In this document: positions 7,816-16,804 of the stretch, one piece after another | Layout of the letters: every line of letters starts with the position of its first letter | Numbering within the stretch: position 1 is the first letter of the stretch | Notes under the pieces: model-generated | Database searches by the model: none | What the model saw: the letters and a program-made list of their open reading frames with translations, nothing else | What the model was told of the DNA's origin: nothing | Translations under genes and position numbers: made by a program | Source: DASQHY01 sp035602605 | GTDB lineage: Bacteria > Acidobacteriota > Terriglobia > Acidiferrales > UBA7541 | Reading direction: 5' to 3' | Length of the DNA stretch: 64,000 nucleotides | Assembly (NCBI GenBank): GCA_035602605.1 | Contig: DATNLZ010000127.1 | Coordinates: 9,031 to 73,030, forward strand

Positions 7816-9819
7816 TCAGCGCCGCTGGAACTCCGGCGTGCCGAGAACCAGACCCGCCACCACGCCAATATCAATTTGCTTCACAGGATCATCCAGGCTG
7901 GCCTGCAGCACTTGCGGATTTTTGAGTTGCTGCTCGAGCGTCTGGCGCGTCTGTGGCGACACCTGTCCATCTAGAAATACTCGCGTAGCGCGCTCGAGAG
8001 CCAGCTTTGGATCGCTTGCCGCATCCTCGCCGAGCAGCGTGAATGGATCGACGTTCGATCCGCGCACTCGATTCGCCGCGAGAGCCAGCGTGAAATTTAG
8101 CCGACTCAGCAGCGCCCCGGTGTTTACCCAAGTTTCCGCTCTGTCGGAATACCCTGTCGGCGGCTGGCACAGATACAGCGGCTCGCCGATTCGCCCCACC
8201 CAGTAAACAAGCGGCAGGGGCGGAGTCGCTATTTGCGCACCTGTCGCGCGCATTGCCGACACCACCAACTCAAACGGCGTTTTAATTTTTGCTCGATACG
8301 CGTCGCGTGACCAGAATTCCGGAGAGTAAATCATCGTTCGCAATACCGCGCGAACATCGCCGTCACTGACCACAAAAGTCTTCGTCATGCGCTCGACAAG
8401 GGCCTGCGGTGGATTATCGGCCACAAAATGCCGAGCCAGTTTCGTGGAAATAAACCGAGCGGTGCTGGGATGGTGCGCGAGCATCTCGATTACCTGCTCG
8501 GCATCCTTGATTCCCCCGGCGTGGATCGTCTTTCCAAGCACCGTCTTTGGGTTGGGATCATGGATGCGTTCATTGAAAAAGAATTCAGGCTCGCGGCGTG
8601 GCTCCTTCACCGTCCAACCGGTAAAACACTTTGCAACCTCGATGACGTCGGCCTGCGTATAACCGCCGTCAACACCCAGTGTGTGCAGCTCCATTAACTC
8701 GCGCGCGTAATTTTCATTGAGCCCGCGCTCTTTTTTTTGCTTATCAATCCCGTTCACAGGTCCCTGCTGCCCAGCTTGGCGTCCCTGCGGAAATCGCGTG
8801 TTGCCCCACGAACCGCGGCCGAAACGCCCGCGTCGCTTCTCCTGTTGCTCCTGCATGCGTGCAAACGAATTGGGATCAGCACTCAAAAAGTTATCAAGAT
8901 AAAAAAGCATTGCCGGGCTTTGCGCCGTGGCTAACAAAAGATCCTTGAACTTACCCATTGCATGCGGACGAATAACGTCGCGCTCGTAAGAAGTGAGCAG
9001 CCACTTATCAGCGCCCTTACCAAAGAAAACATTGAAATGGTTAAACCAGAAATCGCCCATTTCTTCATTGAGCTGACGTTCGCTGTAGATGGCGCGGATC
9101 AGTTTGGCCATGCTCAGCTCCGCAACGATTCGCTGGGGTTTATTGCCCTCCAGCAGAGCCGCATGTTTGCCCAGATCATTGCCACTCTTATCGCTGAGGT
9201 TGAGGTCGGCACTTTTCTGCGCGACAGAATTCGCCTCGGATGGGTCCGCGGAAGCTGCATCTGACTTCCGCCGCTCCTCCCGGGCCATGCGCCTCTGCTC
9301 GAGCTTTTTCTCGCGATCCTGGACCTCGTCCCGGTTTGAGACATTGTTCGAGACAGCTTGCAGCGCGGCTTGATTGGGTTGCGGGAATTCCGCAAGCAGC
9401 TTCGCCGACGACATCTTCAGCGTCGGATATTTCTCCAGTCGCGCATCGGTTGCCGCGTCGGAGATTTGGTCGGGATTGAGCTGCTGCTCAATCCATTTCT
9501 TTAGGCCCATCTTCCGCACGCGCTCCACGTCGCCGGGTCGTGGGCCAAATCCAAGCCGGTTCAAAGTGTGCAGAATTGCCTCATCTTCGTTCAGATCAGT
9601 GACCGCTAATCCTTGCAGAGCACTCTTCAGTTCCAGGCTTTGTTTAGTTTCATCCTGATCTTTTTTTTGCTCGGAATCGTAATCGAGGCGGGCAAAGAGA
9701 TATGGTGTGCATACAAGCGACAAAACGGCCAGCCAAGCCGTGAACATTCCTAATAAAATCGAGCGCCTCTCGATACTTGTTTTGAGGATCTCCAGCGAGG
9801 TTCGGGTTTTACGCACCAT
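7816..9819 (-). CDS. DUF1800 protein
   Basis: A 667-residue DUF1800 protein. The N-terminus has one hydrophobic signal or anchor (SILLGMFTAWLAVLSLVC), then the family start AILHTLNRLGFGPRPGDVERV. The internal motifs MGDFWFNHFNVFF, NENYARELMELHTLGVDGGY, DVIEVAKCFTGW and FISTKLARHFV are the most conserved part of the family. A charged, low-complexity insert (roughly residues 140-215) separates the first two blocks. ATG at 9819 has AGGAG 4 bases upstream. The stop is about 85 bases before the DUF1501 start, consistent with one operon. No biochemical role is known. Confidence 0.9.
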   Translation of the reverse strand: MVRKTRTSLEILKTSIERRSILLGMFTAWLAVLSLVCTPYLFARLDYDSEQKKDQDETKQSLELKSALQGLAVTDLNEDEAILHTLNRLGFGPRPGDVERVRKMGLKKWIEQQLNPDQISDAATDARLEKYPTLKMSSAKLLAEFPQPNQAALQAVSNNVSNRDEVQDREKKLEQRRMAREERRKSDAASADPSEANSVAQKSADLNLSDKSGNDLGKHAALLEGNKPQRIVAELSMAKLIRAIYSERQLNEEMGDFWFNHFNVFFGKGADKWLLTSYERDVIRPHAMGKFKDLLLATAQSPAMLFYLDNFLSADPNSFARMQEQQEKRRGRFGRGSWGNTRFPQGRQAGQQGPVNGIDKQKKERGLNENYARELMELHTLGVDGGYTQADVIEVAKCFTGWTVKEPRREPEFFFNERIHDPNPKTVLGKTIHAGGIKDAEQVIEMLAHHPSTARFISTKLARHFVADNPPQALVERMTKTFVVSDGDVRAVLRTMIYSPEFWSRDAYRAKIKTPFELVVSAMRATGAQIATPPLPLVYWVGRIGEPLYLCQPPTGYSDRAETWVNTGALLSRLNFTLALAANRVRGSNVDPFTLLGEDAASDPKLALERATRVFLDGQVSPQTRQTLEQQLKNPQVLQASLDDPVKQIDIGVVAGLVLGTPEFQRR

Positions 9820-10126
9820 ATAGCTCCTAGACGGTCCAGCCGATAGCCCAGCTACGCTCAGGACGGGCACGCACGAGGCACCCCTCAAACTCCTGTCAAG
9901 ACAGGAAGTTTTGCCAAACGTCCCGATAAATAACTATATGCCGTCCCACGCTGGAACGTTGCTTCCTCAAGAAACGCATGTGTCGCATGGTGCAAGTCAC
10001 AACCAATAAATCACACGCCATGACGCCATCGCTTGCAGCGCATCCTTTGACCGACTGCGTGGCCCGCAGTTATCACTCACTTTGCTGGCGCCAGGTTAAG
10101 CGCGGGAATAAGCGGAGAGGGTAGAA
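9820..10126. other. Intergenic region with one imperfect inverted repeat
   Basis: About 300 bases upstream of the DUF1800 gene with no credible open frame. An inverted repeat, AAACTCCTGTC (9887-9897), two bases, then GACAGGAAGTTT (9900-9911), lies about 70 bases before the DUF1800 start. It could be an operator or an RNA hairpin in the leader. Nothing else was recognised. Confidence 0.5.
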
Positions 10127-10440
10127 ATGCTAGTCCGCAACTTCATTTTCTGGCTTTCAGGCAAATGGCACGTCACTAACCTGATTGCCAGACGCGGAAT
10201 GAAATATGGCTTCGCCAAGCGCTTTGTTGCAGGAGAAACCTCGGATGACGCACTGGTTGCCAGCACCGAGTCTGTTGCTCAGGGTCGTCGCGTCAGCCTC
10301 GATCACTCTCGGTGAAAATGTAACTACTGTCGCACAAGCTCGTGGCCCTCGCGATAGCTATATCAACATGGTGCGGCAGCTCGCCGCGCACGCGCGACCA
10401 ATGCGAATTTCAAGTGATTTACGGAACTCGCAGAGAAGTT
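10127..10440 (+). pseudogene. Decayed proline dehydrogenase (frameshift plus large internal deletion)
   Basis: The first 60 codons read like the N-terminus of a bacterial proline dehydrogenase: MLVRNFIFWLSGKW, then RFVAGETSDDALVAS and RVSLDH. A Shine-Dalgarno (GGAGAGGG) precedes the ATG. After SLDH one extra base shifts the frame; the next frame continues with LGENVTTVAQARGPRDSYIN, the expected sequence. Around 10375 the frame changes again and EFQVIYGTRREVA appears. This resembles the FEFQMLYGxRRD motif found near the C-terminus of the enzyme, so most of the barrel domain has been deleted. The product cannot be functional. Confidence 0.8.
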
Positions 10441-10529
10441 GCAGCAAGCGATACTCCGACCGCGAACTGTCTAAACAGTGTCATTCCGGCGAAGAAACTT
10501 CCCACTAGCCTTTCAGCGCGGAGCACAAA

Positions 10530-10802
10530 TTAGAAGGATTCCGCGCCGTCTGCGCCTGACCCAGCCACCGGTCTTTCGCGCGTCGCCCGAAACGCCTCTA
10601 GCGTCCACTGATCCTGCACCTCATCATGCCGCAAGACGTAATGATTCCCATCCTTCATCACCACCCGAAAATAAATTGCTCCCGGCGAATACCACTGATC
10701 CTCGACACATTCAACTTCAAAAACTCGCCCAGCCAGTACAAATCGCTGCGGACGTTCATCCCCGCGATACCCCGCATAACAGTCCACGCGAATCTCATGC
10801 AT
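10530..10802 (-). CDS. Small conserved-looking hypothetical protein
   Basis: A 90-residue protein I do not recognise. It is predicted β-rich (IRVDCYAGYRGDERPQRFVL, FRVVMKDGNHYVLRHDE) with no signal peptide, cysteine cluster or membrane segment. It starts 11 bases downstream of the yihY stop on the same strand, so it is probably the second gene of that operon. The Shine-Dalgarno is weak (AAGG about 10 bases upstream). Length and composition fit a real gene, but the function is unknown. Confidence 0.65.
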   Translation of the reverse strand: MHEIRVDCYAGYRGDERPQRFVLAGRVFEVECVEDQWYSPGAIYFRVVMKDGNHYVLRHDEVQDQWTLEAFRATRERPVAGSGADGAESF

Positions 10803-10813
10803 ATCACATTGCC

Positions 10814-11650
10814 TTACGACTCGTCCTTGGCCGCCCCCTCAGCATTCCAAGCCGCGCCTAGGAAGACAATCATCGCCGACAGTTCCATCCACACCAGCAA
10901 ACCAATAATCGCCGCCATCCCTCCGTAAACAATTGTATAAGGCATTTTCTTGACGTACATCCCAAACAAAAAATTAACCAGCCACCACAACACCGTCGCT
11001 ACCACCGCTCCCGGCAGTACTTCTTTCCAACTCTGTTTCGAAGGACGCGCCACGCGGTAAATTACCGCCAGCACCAGCGTTGCCAGTATCATCGCGGTAA
11101 ATGGAAGCGTTACCGCCCAAATAAGTCGCTCCATCCCGCGCTCAATAGCATGCCGCTCCGTTTCGTGAATTGCCCAATCGCGCGCAGACGTACCGGAAAC
11201 ACTCAGCATCACGCCCACAAGCCACGGGGCAATCGTCAACAAAAGCAGCAACAGGCCCCGAAACTGCCGTCCTAGAAAGGAATGTTTATTCGTGTCGCCA
11301 TAAATAATCTGCACTCCTTCCATCAGCAGCTTCATGACCTGCGATCCTCCGAGCAGTATCGCAGCCCACCCCACCGCCACCCACTCCCACGGATGGGACA
11401 CGCGTGGGAGCAGAAAATTTTCCATCACCTGGCGGCCTCCCGGCGGAAGTATCTCGTAAAAGTCGCCAATGATATCCTGCATGGCCGCTCGCGTTCGCAT
11501 CCAGCTATTGAAAAAGCCCAGAAGAATCAGCATCAGCGGAAAAAACACCAGAAACATATTGAACGCTGCCGCCTGAGATACCATCCCGCATCGCGGAAAC
11601 ACTCGTCGCAACGATCCAAAAATTCTTCTTGCAAGTTTCGCCACATTCAT
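10814..11650 (-). CDS. YihY/BrkB-family inner-membrane protein
   Basis: A 278-residue membrane protein of the YihY/virulence factor BrkB family (once misnamed ribonuclease BN). It has six hydrophobic segments. Typical pieces are QAAAFNMFLVFFPLMLILLG near the N-terminus, a central hydrophobic stretch, ARPSKQSWKEVLPGAVVATV and the C-terminal MPYTIVYGGMAAIIGLLVWM. Role unknown; a transport function is often assumed. No Shine-Dalgarno precedes the ATG. Instead a perfect TATAAT ends 8 bases before it, suggesting a leaderless transcript. A short hypothetical gene follows. Confidence 0.88.
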   Translation of the reverse strand: MNVAKLARRIFGSLRRVFPRCGMVSQAAAFNMFLVFFPLMLILLGFFNSWMRTRAAMQDIIGDFYEILPPGGRQVMENFLLPRVSHPWEWVAVGWAAILLGGSQVMKLLMEGVQIIYGDTNKHSFLGRQFRGLLLLLLTIAPWLVGVMLSVSGTSARDWAIHETERHAIERGMERLIWAVTLPFTAMILATLVLAVIYRVARPSKQSWKEVLPGAVVATVLWWLVNFLFGMYVKKMPYTIVYGGMAAIIGLLVWMELSAMIVFLGAAWNAEGAAKDES

Positions 11651-11658
11651 TGTTCGAG

Positions 11659-11664
11659 ATTATA
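11659..11664 (-). promoter_or_regulatory. -10 box 8 bases before yihY start (leaderless)
   Basis: On the minus strand TATAAT is followed by 8 bases and then the ATG of the YihY gene. With normal -10 to +1 spacing, transcription would begin at or within a base or two of the start codon. There is no Shine-Dalgarno. No good -35 box is visible at 16-18 bases. Confidence 0.6.
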
Positions 11665-11792
11665 CAGGGCTTTCCGAAGAGTCGTTGCGCTTTAGCTCGC
11701 CTGGAAAAAGCCGTGCAACGTCGCGCCAGATAACGCATCCAATCCGCATTGGATCAAATGTTAAGAGCGCAGTGTTTCCGGAGGAGCGACCC

Positions 11793-12806
11793 ATGGCCAA
11801 GATGAAGGTCGCGGTGGTACCGAAGGCAGGTTCGGATTTCGAAATTGTCGAGCGCGACATACCTCAGCCAGGCCCTGGTCAGGTGCGCATTCGCGTGCTC
11901 GCCTGTGGCATATGTCACAGCGACCTCCTCACCAAAGAGGGCCATTGGCCGGGAATTGTTTATCCGCGTGCGCCGGGTCACGAGATAGCGGGAGTGATTG
12001 ATGATGTCGGTGCGGGCGTCTCCCAGTGGAAGAAGGGGCAGCGCGTCGGAGTCGGCTGGCACGGCGGGCACGATGGCACGTGTACTGCGTGCCGCGTGGG
12101 CGACTTCATAAATTGCGTGAATGCCCCAGTTCCCGGTATCAATTATGACGGGGGTTATCAGGAGTACATGATTGCTCCGAGCGAAGCCGTCGCGCGCATG
12201 CCCGAGTCTCTTGATCCCGCGGAAGCCGCGCCCTTGCTCTGTGCGGGAATCACTACCTTCAACGCGCTGCGGCACAGCGGAGCCTTGCCGGGAGACCTGG
12301 TCGCAATCCAGGGCATCGGCGGCTTGGGACATTTGGGCATCCAATTCGCCAACAAGTTTGGCTATAAAGTCGTTGCCGTAGGTCGCGGCCCGCACAACGC
12401 GGCGCTCGCGAAGACGCTGGGAGCCAGCATCTATGTGGATAGCAAGGCGACCAAGGCCGCCGACGAACTGCAGAAGCTCGGCGGCGCACGCGTCATCTTG
12501 GCAACGGCGCCGAGCTCCAAAGCGATGTCAGAACTCGTTGCTGGCCTGGGGCGCAACGGAAAGATGATCATAGTCGGTGCCTCGCCCGAGCCCCTCGAAG
12601 TTTCGCCGCTGCAATTGATTCAAGGCCGCAAGAGCATTCAGGGATGGGCTTCCGGTACTGCGCTGGATTCCGAAGACACCTTGCGTTTTGCAGAATTGAG
12701 CGGTGTGCGACCGATGATTGAGAAGTTTCCGCTCGCCAAGGCCAATGAGGCCTACGCGCGGATGCTCAGCGGAAATGCCGAGTTCCGTGTCGTCCTGACC
12801 ATGTGA
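11793..12806 (+). CDS. Zinc-dependent alcohol dehydrogenase
   Basis: A 337-residue medium-chain dehydrogenase/reductase that oxidises alcohols or reduces aldehydes with NAD(P). Catalytic zinc ligands are visible: Cys in ACGICHSD, His in APGHEIAGV and Cys in AAPLLCAGIT. The structural-zinc loop is HDGTCTACRVGDFINC, with one Cys fewer than the classical four. The Rossmann motif is IQGIGGLGHLGIQFA. ATG at 11793 has GGAGGAG 5 bases upstream; the longer frame from 11685 has no such signal. Overall it resembles YahK/AdhP-type enzymes. It stands alone between yihY (divergent) and a small secreted protein, so the substrate is open. Confidence 0.92.
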   Translation: MAKMKVAVVPKAGSDFEIVERDIPQPGPGQVRIRVLACGICHSDLLTKEGHWPGIVYPRAPGHEIAGVIDDVGAGVSQWKKGQRVGVGWHGGHDGTCTACRVGDFINCVNAPVPGINYDGGYQEYMIAPSEAVARMPESLDPAEAAPLLCAGITTFNALRHSGALPGDLVAIQGIGGLGHLGIQFANKFGYKVVAVGRGPHNAALAKTLGASIYVDSKATKAADELQKLGGARVILATAPSSKAMSELVAGLGRNGKMIIVGASPEPLEVSPLQLIQGRKSIQGWASGTALDSEDTLRFAELSGVRPMIEKFPLAKANEAYARMLSGNAEFRVVLTM

Positions 12807-12972
12807 TCCTCAGACATCATCAGCCGTGGCTGCATGAAGCACCGCTGGACACCGGGTAATCTAACCCCCGCCGAGCCCAGAGTAAGGCCTAACGAACAAG
12901 TGAAACCTAGGAGCGTTTTGTTTAGAATGATGACCTATACTCGTTGAGGTCAATCGGGAGGAGGGCTGGGTC

Positions 12973-13335
12973 ATGCGGTGGCTACTGCTGCTCGTCGCTG
13001 CATTCAGCATCACGGCTTCTGCCGCTCAGATCAACGGCAACTGGAAAGCATCGATTAAAACTTCCAATGCAACTTTCGAGAACAGATTCGTCTTCAAAAC
13101 AGATGGCCACGAGCTCACCGGCACAGTCCAGAGCGGCAACGGACCCGAGCTCCCGATCTCGGAAGGCCAGATCGACGGTGACAACATCTCCTTTACCGCC
13201 GTTCAACACTCCGGAGACCATGACTTCAAAATGAAGTACACCGGCCGAGTCAATGGAAATGCGATAAAACTTGCGCTCAAGTTTCCCATTGGTAGCCGAA
13301 CCGTTGAGATGATTGCCAAGAAAGTTTCAAAGTAG
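12973..13335 (+). CDS. Small secreted β-rich protein
   Basis: A 120-residue protein with a clear signal peptide (MRWLLLLVAAFSITASAAQ) and a short β-rich mature part. The pattern NGNWKASI, FVFKTDGHELTGTVQSG and ISEGQIDGDNISFTA is of a type I associate with small acidobacterial periplasmic proteins. A strong Shine-Dalgarno (GGAGGAGGG) lies upstream. No enzyme motif is present and the function is unknown. The aminotransferase gene begins 36 bases downstream on the same strand. Confidence 0.8.
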   Translation: MRWLLLLVAAFSITASAAQINGNWKASIKTSNATFENRFVFKTDGHELTGTVQSGNGPELPISEGQIDGDNISFTAVQHSGDHDFKMKYTGRVNGNAIKLALKFPIGSRTVEMIAKKVSK

Positions 13336-13371
13336 TGCGTCGGCGATTAATCCCCAGTTGAGGACCAATCT

Positions 13372-14688
13372 ATGATCACGCAACCTAAGCCTGCCGCCAG
13401 CCGCAGTGACGAAATCGTCCGCAAGCAAAAGGAATTCCTCTGGCCGGCGGTCACCAATTTCTACCAGCAGCCCCTGGTTGCCGAGCACGGTCAGATGCAA
13501 TACCTCTGGGACCTCGAAGGGCGCCGCTATCTCGATTTTTTTGGCGGGATCCTCACCGTCTCGGTCGGCCACTGCAATCCCAAAGTGACGAGCCAAATTA
13601 AAAGCCAAGTAGACAAGCTGCAGCATACCTCGACGCTTTATCCCAACGAGCAAATCGTCGCGCTCGCCGAAAAGTTGGCCCAGATTACACCCGGTAAATT
13701 GCAGAAAAGCTTCTTTACAAATTCCGGCACCGAAGCCAACGAAGCGGCAATCCTTCTGGCGCGCATGGCCACTGGAAGCTACGACATCGTTGCGCTGCGG
13801 CACGCCTATGCAGGCGGCTCTTCCCTTGCCAAAGCGGTGACCGCGCAAGCTCCTTGGCGCAAGGCCGGAGTGATCAGCGTCGGTATCTCTCACGCCATCA
13901 ATCCCTATTGTTACCGCTGTCCACTTGGCTTGAAGCAGCCCGATTGCGGCACGGCTTGCGCCAATGATGTCGAAAACCTGATCCAGACCGGTACAAGCGG
14001 ATCCATCGCTGCGTTCATCGCCGAACCAATTCAAGGTGTCGGCGGTTTCATCACTCCTCCACCGGACTATTTCAAGATCGTCTTTAAGATCGTGAAGAAA
14101 TACGGCGGTCTGTTCATCGCCGATGAAGTGCAGACCGCTTGGGGACGCACCGGGAAAAAATGGTTCGGCATCGAGCAATGGGAAGTCATTCCGGACATCA
14201 TTACCAGCGCCAAAGGCCTGGCCAATGGAGTCCCCATCGGTCTGACGATTACCACTCCTGAACTCGCCGAATCCTTCCAGGGCCTAACGATTTCCACGTT
14301 CGGGGGCAATCCTGTGTCCTCGGTTGCCGCGCGCGCTACCATTCAAGTGATCGAAGAAGACAACCTTCTTGCGAACGCCCACACCGTGGGCACGTATTTC
14401 CGGGGCAAACTCGAAGGCCTCCAAGAGAAATACCCGCTGATTGGCGATGTGCGCGGCATGGGCCTCATGCAAGCGCTCGAATTGGTAAAAGACCGTCAAA
14501 CCAAAGAACCCGCCCCTGAAGCCACCGCGCAGCTGCTCGAACGTGCCCGTGACAACGCCCTGCTGATTGGTAAAGGCGGCCTCTATGGTAACGTCATCCG
14601 CCTTTCACCCATGCTGAACATCACCAAGCCCGACGTGGACGAAGCCGTCCGCTTGCTCGACAAATCTTTTTCCGAAGTACGCATCTAA
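13372..14688 (+). CDS. Class III PLP-dependent aminotransferase (AGXT2-like)
   Basis: A 438-residue cytosolic fold-type I aminotransferase. Motifs include YLDFFGGILTVSVGHCNP, FFTNSGTEANEAAI (PLP phosphate binding), FIAEPIQGVGGF, LFIADEVQTAWGRTG (the Asp that contacts the PLP ring) and the PLP lysine in ITSAKGLANGVPIG. The closest families are alanine-glyoxylate aminotransferase 2 and 4-aminobutyrate or ω-amino acid transaminases; the exact amino donor cannot be assigned. A CYRCPLG...DCGTAC segment is a cysteine-rich loop seen in the AGXT2 branch. A Shine-Dalgarno (GAGGA) precedes the ATG. Confidence 0.9.
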   Translation: MITQPKPAASRSDEIVRKQKEFLWPAVTNFYQQPLVAEHGQMQYLWDLEGRRYLDFFGGILTVSVGHCNPKVTSQIKSQVDKLQHTSTLYPNEQIVALAEKLAQITPGKLQKSFFTNSGTEANEAAILLARMATGSYDIVALRHAYAGGSSLAKAVTAQAPWRKAGVISVGISHAINPYCYRCPLGLKQPDCGTACANDVENLIQTGTSGSIAAFIAEPIQGVGGFITPPPDYFKIVFKIVKKYGGLFIADEVQTAWGRTGKKWFGIEQWEVIPDIITSAKGLANGVPIGLTITTPELAESFQGLTISTFGGNPVSSVAARATIQVIEEDNLLANAHTVGTYFRGKLEGLQEKYPLIGDVRGMGLMQALELVKDRQTKEPAPEATAQLLERARDNALLIGKGGLYGNVIRLSPMLNITKPDVDEAVRLLDKSFSEVRI

Positions 14689-14794
14689 TGACCGGCATCT
14701 AGTTGACGTTGAGGAACAATCACAAATTGCATTCAGCTTTTACACAGCACTGCCAAGACGAGGAGCGCGGCCGAACATCAGCAAATCCCTGCGA

Positions 14795-15235
14795 ATGATC
14801 ACGAGAACAAAGCCGATCGCAGTTGCTTCCCTTTTGTTTCTGGTAATGGCGGTGGCCGCTTGTCCAGCCGACAAAATTCTCTGGAAGCCGCTCGAGCAGG
14901 CCATGCTCAGTGTCGAAGGAAAAGCCCCGCCATTCTGGAATGTGTACACCGCGGACAAGCAGAATCAGCTTCTTCTCGTCCAACTCTGGAAGCGCTACTT
15001 GATGGTTGATACCAAGGAACAGGCCGTCTACGACATCGATCCGAAGACCCTTAGCAAGAAAGGAACCGATCTCGAGCTGCCCTTCTCCGCCAAGCCTGCC
15101 AAGCCTCTTCCCTCCGCCGATTGGGCCACCAAAGACATGGGAGTCACCTATCGTCTCCGCTTTAAACTCGCTCCCGACGGCCGCCTAATCGAAGTACAGA
15201 TTCCCCACCGACCCGACCTCCGCGGACTCTACTGA
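14795..15235 (+). CDS. Secreted hypothetical protein
   Basis: A 146-residue protein with an N-terminal hydrophobic signal (KPIAVASLLFLVMAVAACPA). The Cys at the end of the signal does not make a convincing lipobox. The mature part is soluble and contains FWNVYTADKQNQLLLVQLWKRYLMVDT. I do not recognise the family. There is no obvious Shine-Dalgarno at the ATG. It lies between the aminotransferase and a convergent NADH dehydrogenase. Confidence 0.65.
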   Translation: MITRTKPIAVASLLFLVMAVAACPADKILWKPLEQAMLSVEGKAPPFWNVYTADKQNQLLLVQLWKRYLMVDTKEQAVYDIDPKTLSKKGTDLELPFSAKPAKPLPSADWATKDMGVTYRLRFKLAPDGRLIEVQIPHRPDLRGLY

Positions 15236-15264
15236 GCCATTTGTTAAATGTCCCACGGTGCGAC

Positions 15265-15428
15265 GGTCATTCGAAACCGAAGGGACCCATCAGCTTTGGC
15301 GGTGGTCATTCCGAGGAGCAACGCGCGGTTTGCTTTCGAGCGGAACGCGATCATCTCGAGCGAAGGGACGCGACGCTTTGACTTTCATGCGCAACGCGCA
15401 TGTCGTCCTGCGAAGTCGAGGACTCTCT
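15265..15428 (+). repeat. Degenerate tandem copies of a ~35-bp intergenic repeat
   Basis: Four related units lie in the gap between convergent genes. Unit 1 (15265-15300) reads GGTCATTCGAAACCGAAGGG then ACCCATCAGCTTTGG. Unit 2 starts GGTCATTCCGAGGAGCAACG at 15304. Unit 3 (15349-15382) reads GATCATCTCGAGCGAAGGGA then CGCGACGCTTTGAC. Unit 4 (15400-15428) contains TCGTCCTGCGAAGTCGAGGA. They look like decayed members of a dispersed noncoding repeat. Confidence 0.5.
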
Positions 15429-15453
15429 CTCCGATTCCTCAATGTGGGCAAAC

Positions 15454-16740
15454 TTACGCGCCGCGCGATTTTGCAGGAACGGTGCCGCACAGCTTGCATC
15501 CCACTGGCCGGCGCACAATCGAAGCATCGCGGGGAAAAATCACTCCGAGCACCCAGTCGAGCGCCACTTGAATCTGCTTTTTCAAACCGACGAGCTTGTA
15601 TAAATGAACAGCGTTCCAGAAAAGCCATGCGAAATACCCGCCGAATTGCAGCCCGGCGATACTGACCACTGCGTGGTTCATTCCCAGCGAAATCAGAACA
15701 CCCTTCGAAACATATACGTAACTCTCCAGCGGTTCGCCGCGTTCCTGATGCACGATGTTTCGTGCCGCGATACGTCCTTCCGCGATGGCCACTGGCGCGA
15801 CTCGCGGCGCGTCCTTCGTCGAAAGCGGCGCGCACGAATCGCCCACCACGAACACCTCAGGATGTCCTTCCAGCTGGAGATGGTCATTCACAATCGCTCG
15901 GCCGATTCTGTCGTGCGGCCCTGGCAAGGTCTCCACCAGTTCCACCGCGCGTACGCCTGCCGACCAGGCTACGGTTGCAGAGGAAAGAATTTCGGTGTTA
16001 TTGATTTCGATGCCATCAGGAAAGCACTGCGTGACCCGCGCGCGGAAGCGAATCTTCACGCCTTGTTTCTGCAATCTCCTGCGCGAATGCTCGGCAAGTT
16101 TTGGATGCACACCGCGCAAAATATCAGGTGCCGCCTCAATCAGAACCAAGCGAATCTCCGAAGCGGAAATGCCTCGATAGTGGTTGGTAACATAGCCGAA
16201 CATGAAGTCGTGCAGTTCGCTGATCAATTCCACTCCCGTGTAACCGCCGCCGACAACCGCGAATGTGAGCAACCGGCGTCTCTCAGCCGGGTCTTCGATA
16301 TGATCAGCATGTTCCAGACAATCAATTACGTGTTCGCGAAAAATCACCGAGTCTTCGAGCGACTTGAAGTTTAAGGTATGCTCGGCCGTGCCGGGAATTC
16401 CGAAATAGTCCGAGCGGCTGCCGAGCGCAATCACCAGCGTGTCATAGTCAAGCGAGCCGTCGAGTAATTCGACGCGCCGCGCACGGAGGTCAATGGCACG
16501 AACCGTGTCGCGCCGGAACCGGAAGCGACGCTTCCCGCGAATGTCGCGCACAGCCTGCACAATGTGCCGAGGATTTGTAAAACTGGAGGCGATTTGCGGA
16601 AGCAGCGGAGTGAACAGCATGAAATTCTGATCGCTGACTAGAATCATTTCAACGTCGATCCGCCGGCGATATTGCCGCTCGAGATCGAGGATGGCCCGCA
16701 GCCCGCCGAATCCCGCACCGAGCACGACGACACGTCTCAT
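15454..16740 (-). CDS. ndh: Type II NADH dehydrogenase / FAD-dependent oxidoreductase
   Basis: A 428-residue flavoprotein that passes electrons from NADH to quinone without pumping protons, bound to the inner face of the membrane. The N-terminal FAD motif is VVVLGAGFGGLRA. The second Rossmann motif for NADH is FAVVGGGYTGVELISEL, followed by the conserved FVVGDSCAP that binds FAD. The C-terminus carries an amphipathic or hydrophobic stretch (FAWLFWNAVHLYKLVGLKK) typical of membrane-attached NDH-2. No Shine-Dalgarno is visible at the ATG. The neighbours are unrelated. Confidence 0.88.
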   Translation of the reverse strand: MRRVVVLGAGFGGLRAILDLERQYRRRIDVEMILVSDQNFMLFTPLLPQIASSFTNPRHIVQAVRDIRGKRRFRFRRDTVRAIDLRARRVELLDGSLDYDTLVIALGSRSDYFGIPGTAEHTLNFKSLEDSVIFREHVIDCLEHADHIEDPAERRRLLTFAVVGGGYTGVELISELHDFMFGYVTNHYRGISASEIRLVLIEAAPDILRGVHPKLAEHSRRRLQKQGVKIRFRARVTQCFPDGIEINNTEILSSATVAWSAGVRAVELVETLPGPHDRIGRAIVNDHLQLEGHPEVFVVGDSCAPLSTKDAPRVAPVAIAEGRIAARNIVHQERGEPLESYVYVSKGVLISLGMNHAVVSIAGLQFGGYFAWLFWNAVHLYKLVGLKKQIQVALDWVLGVIFPRDASIVRRPVGCKLCGTVPAKSRGA

Positions 16741-16804
16741 CGGCTATATGGATGCGCCCGGAGCCTTACCTGGCGCATAAAATCCAAGAAAGGATGCGAA
16801 CGTT

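Noticed and set aside
15604..16374. 256-codon plus-strand frame
   Set aside because: It is the complement of the NADH dehydrogenase coding region; no independent evidence.
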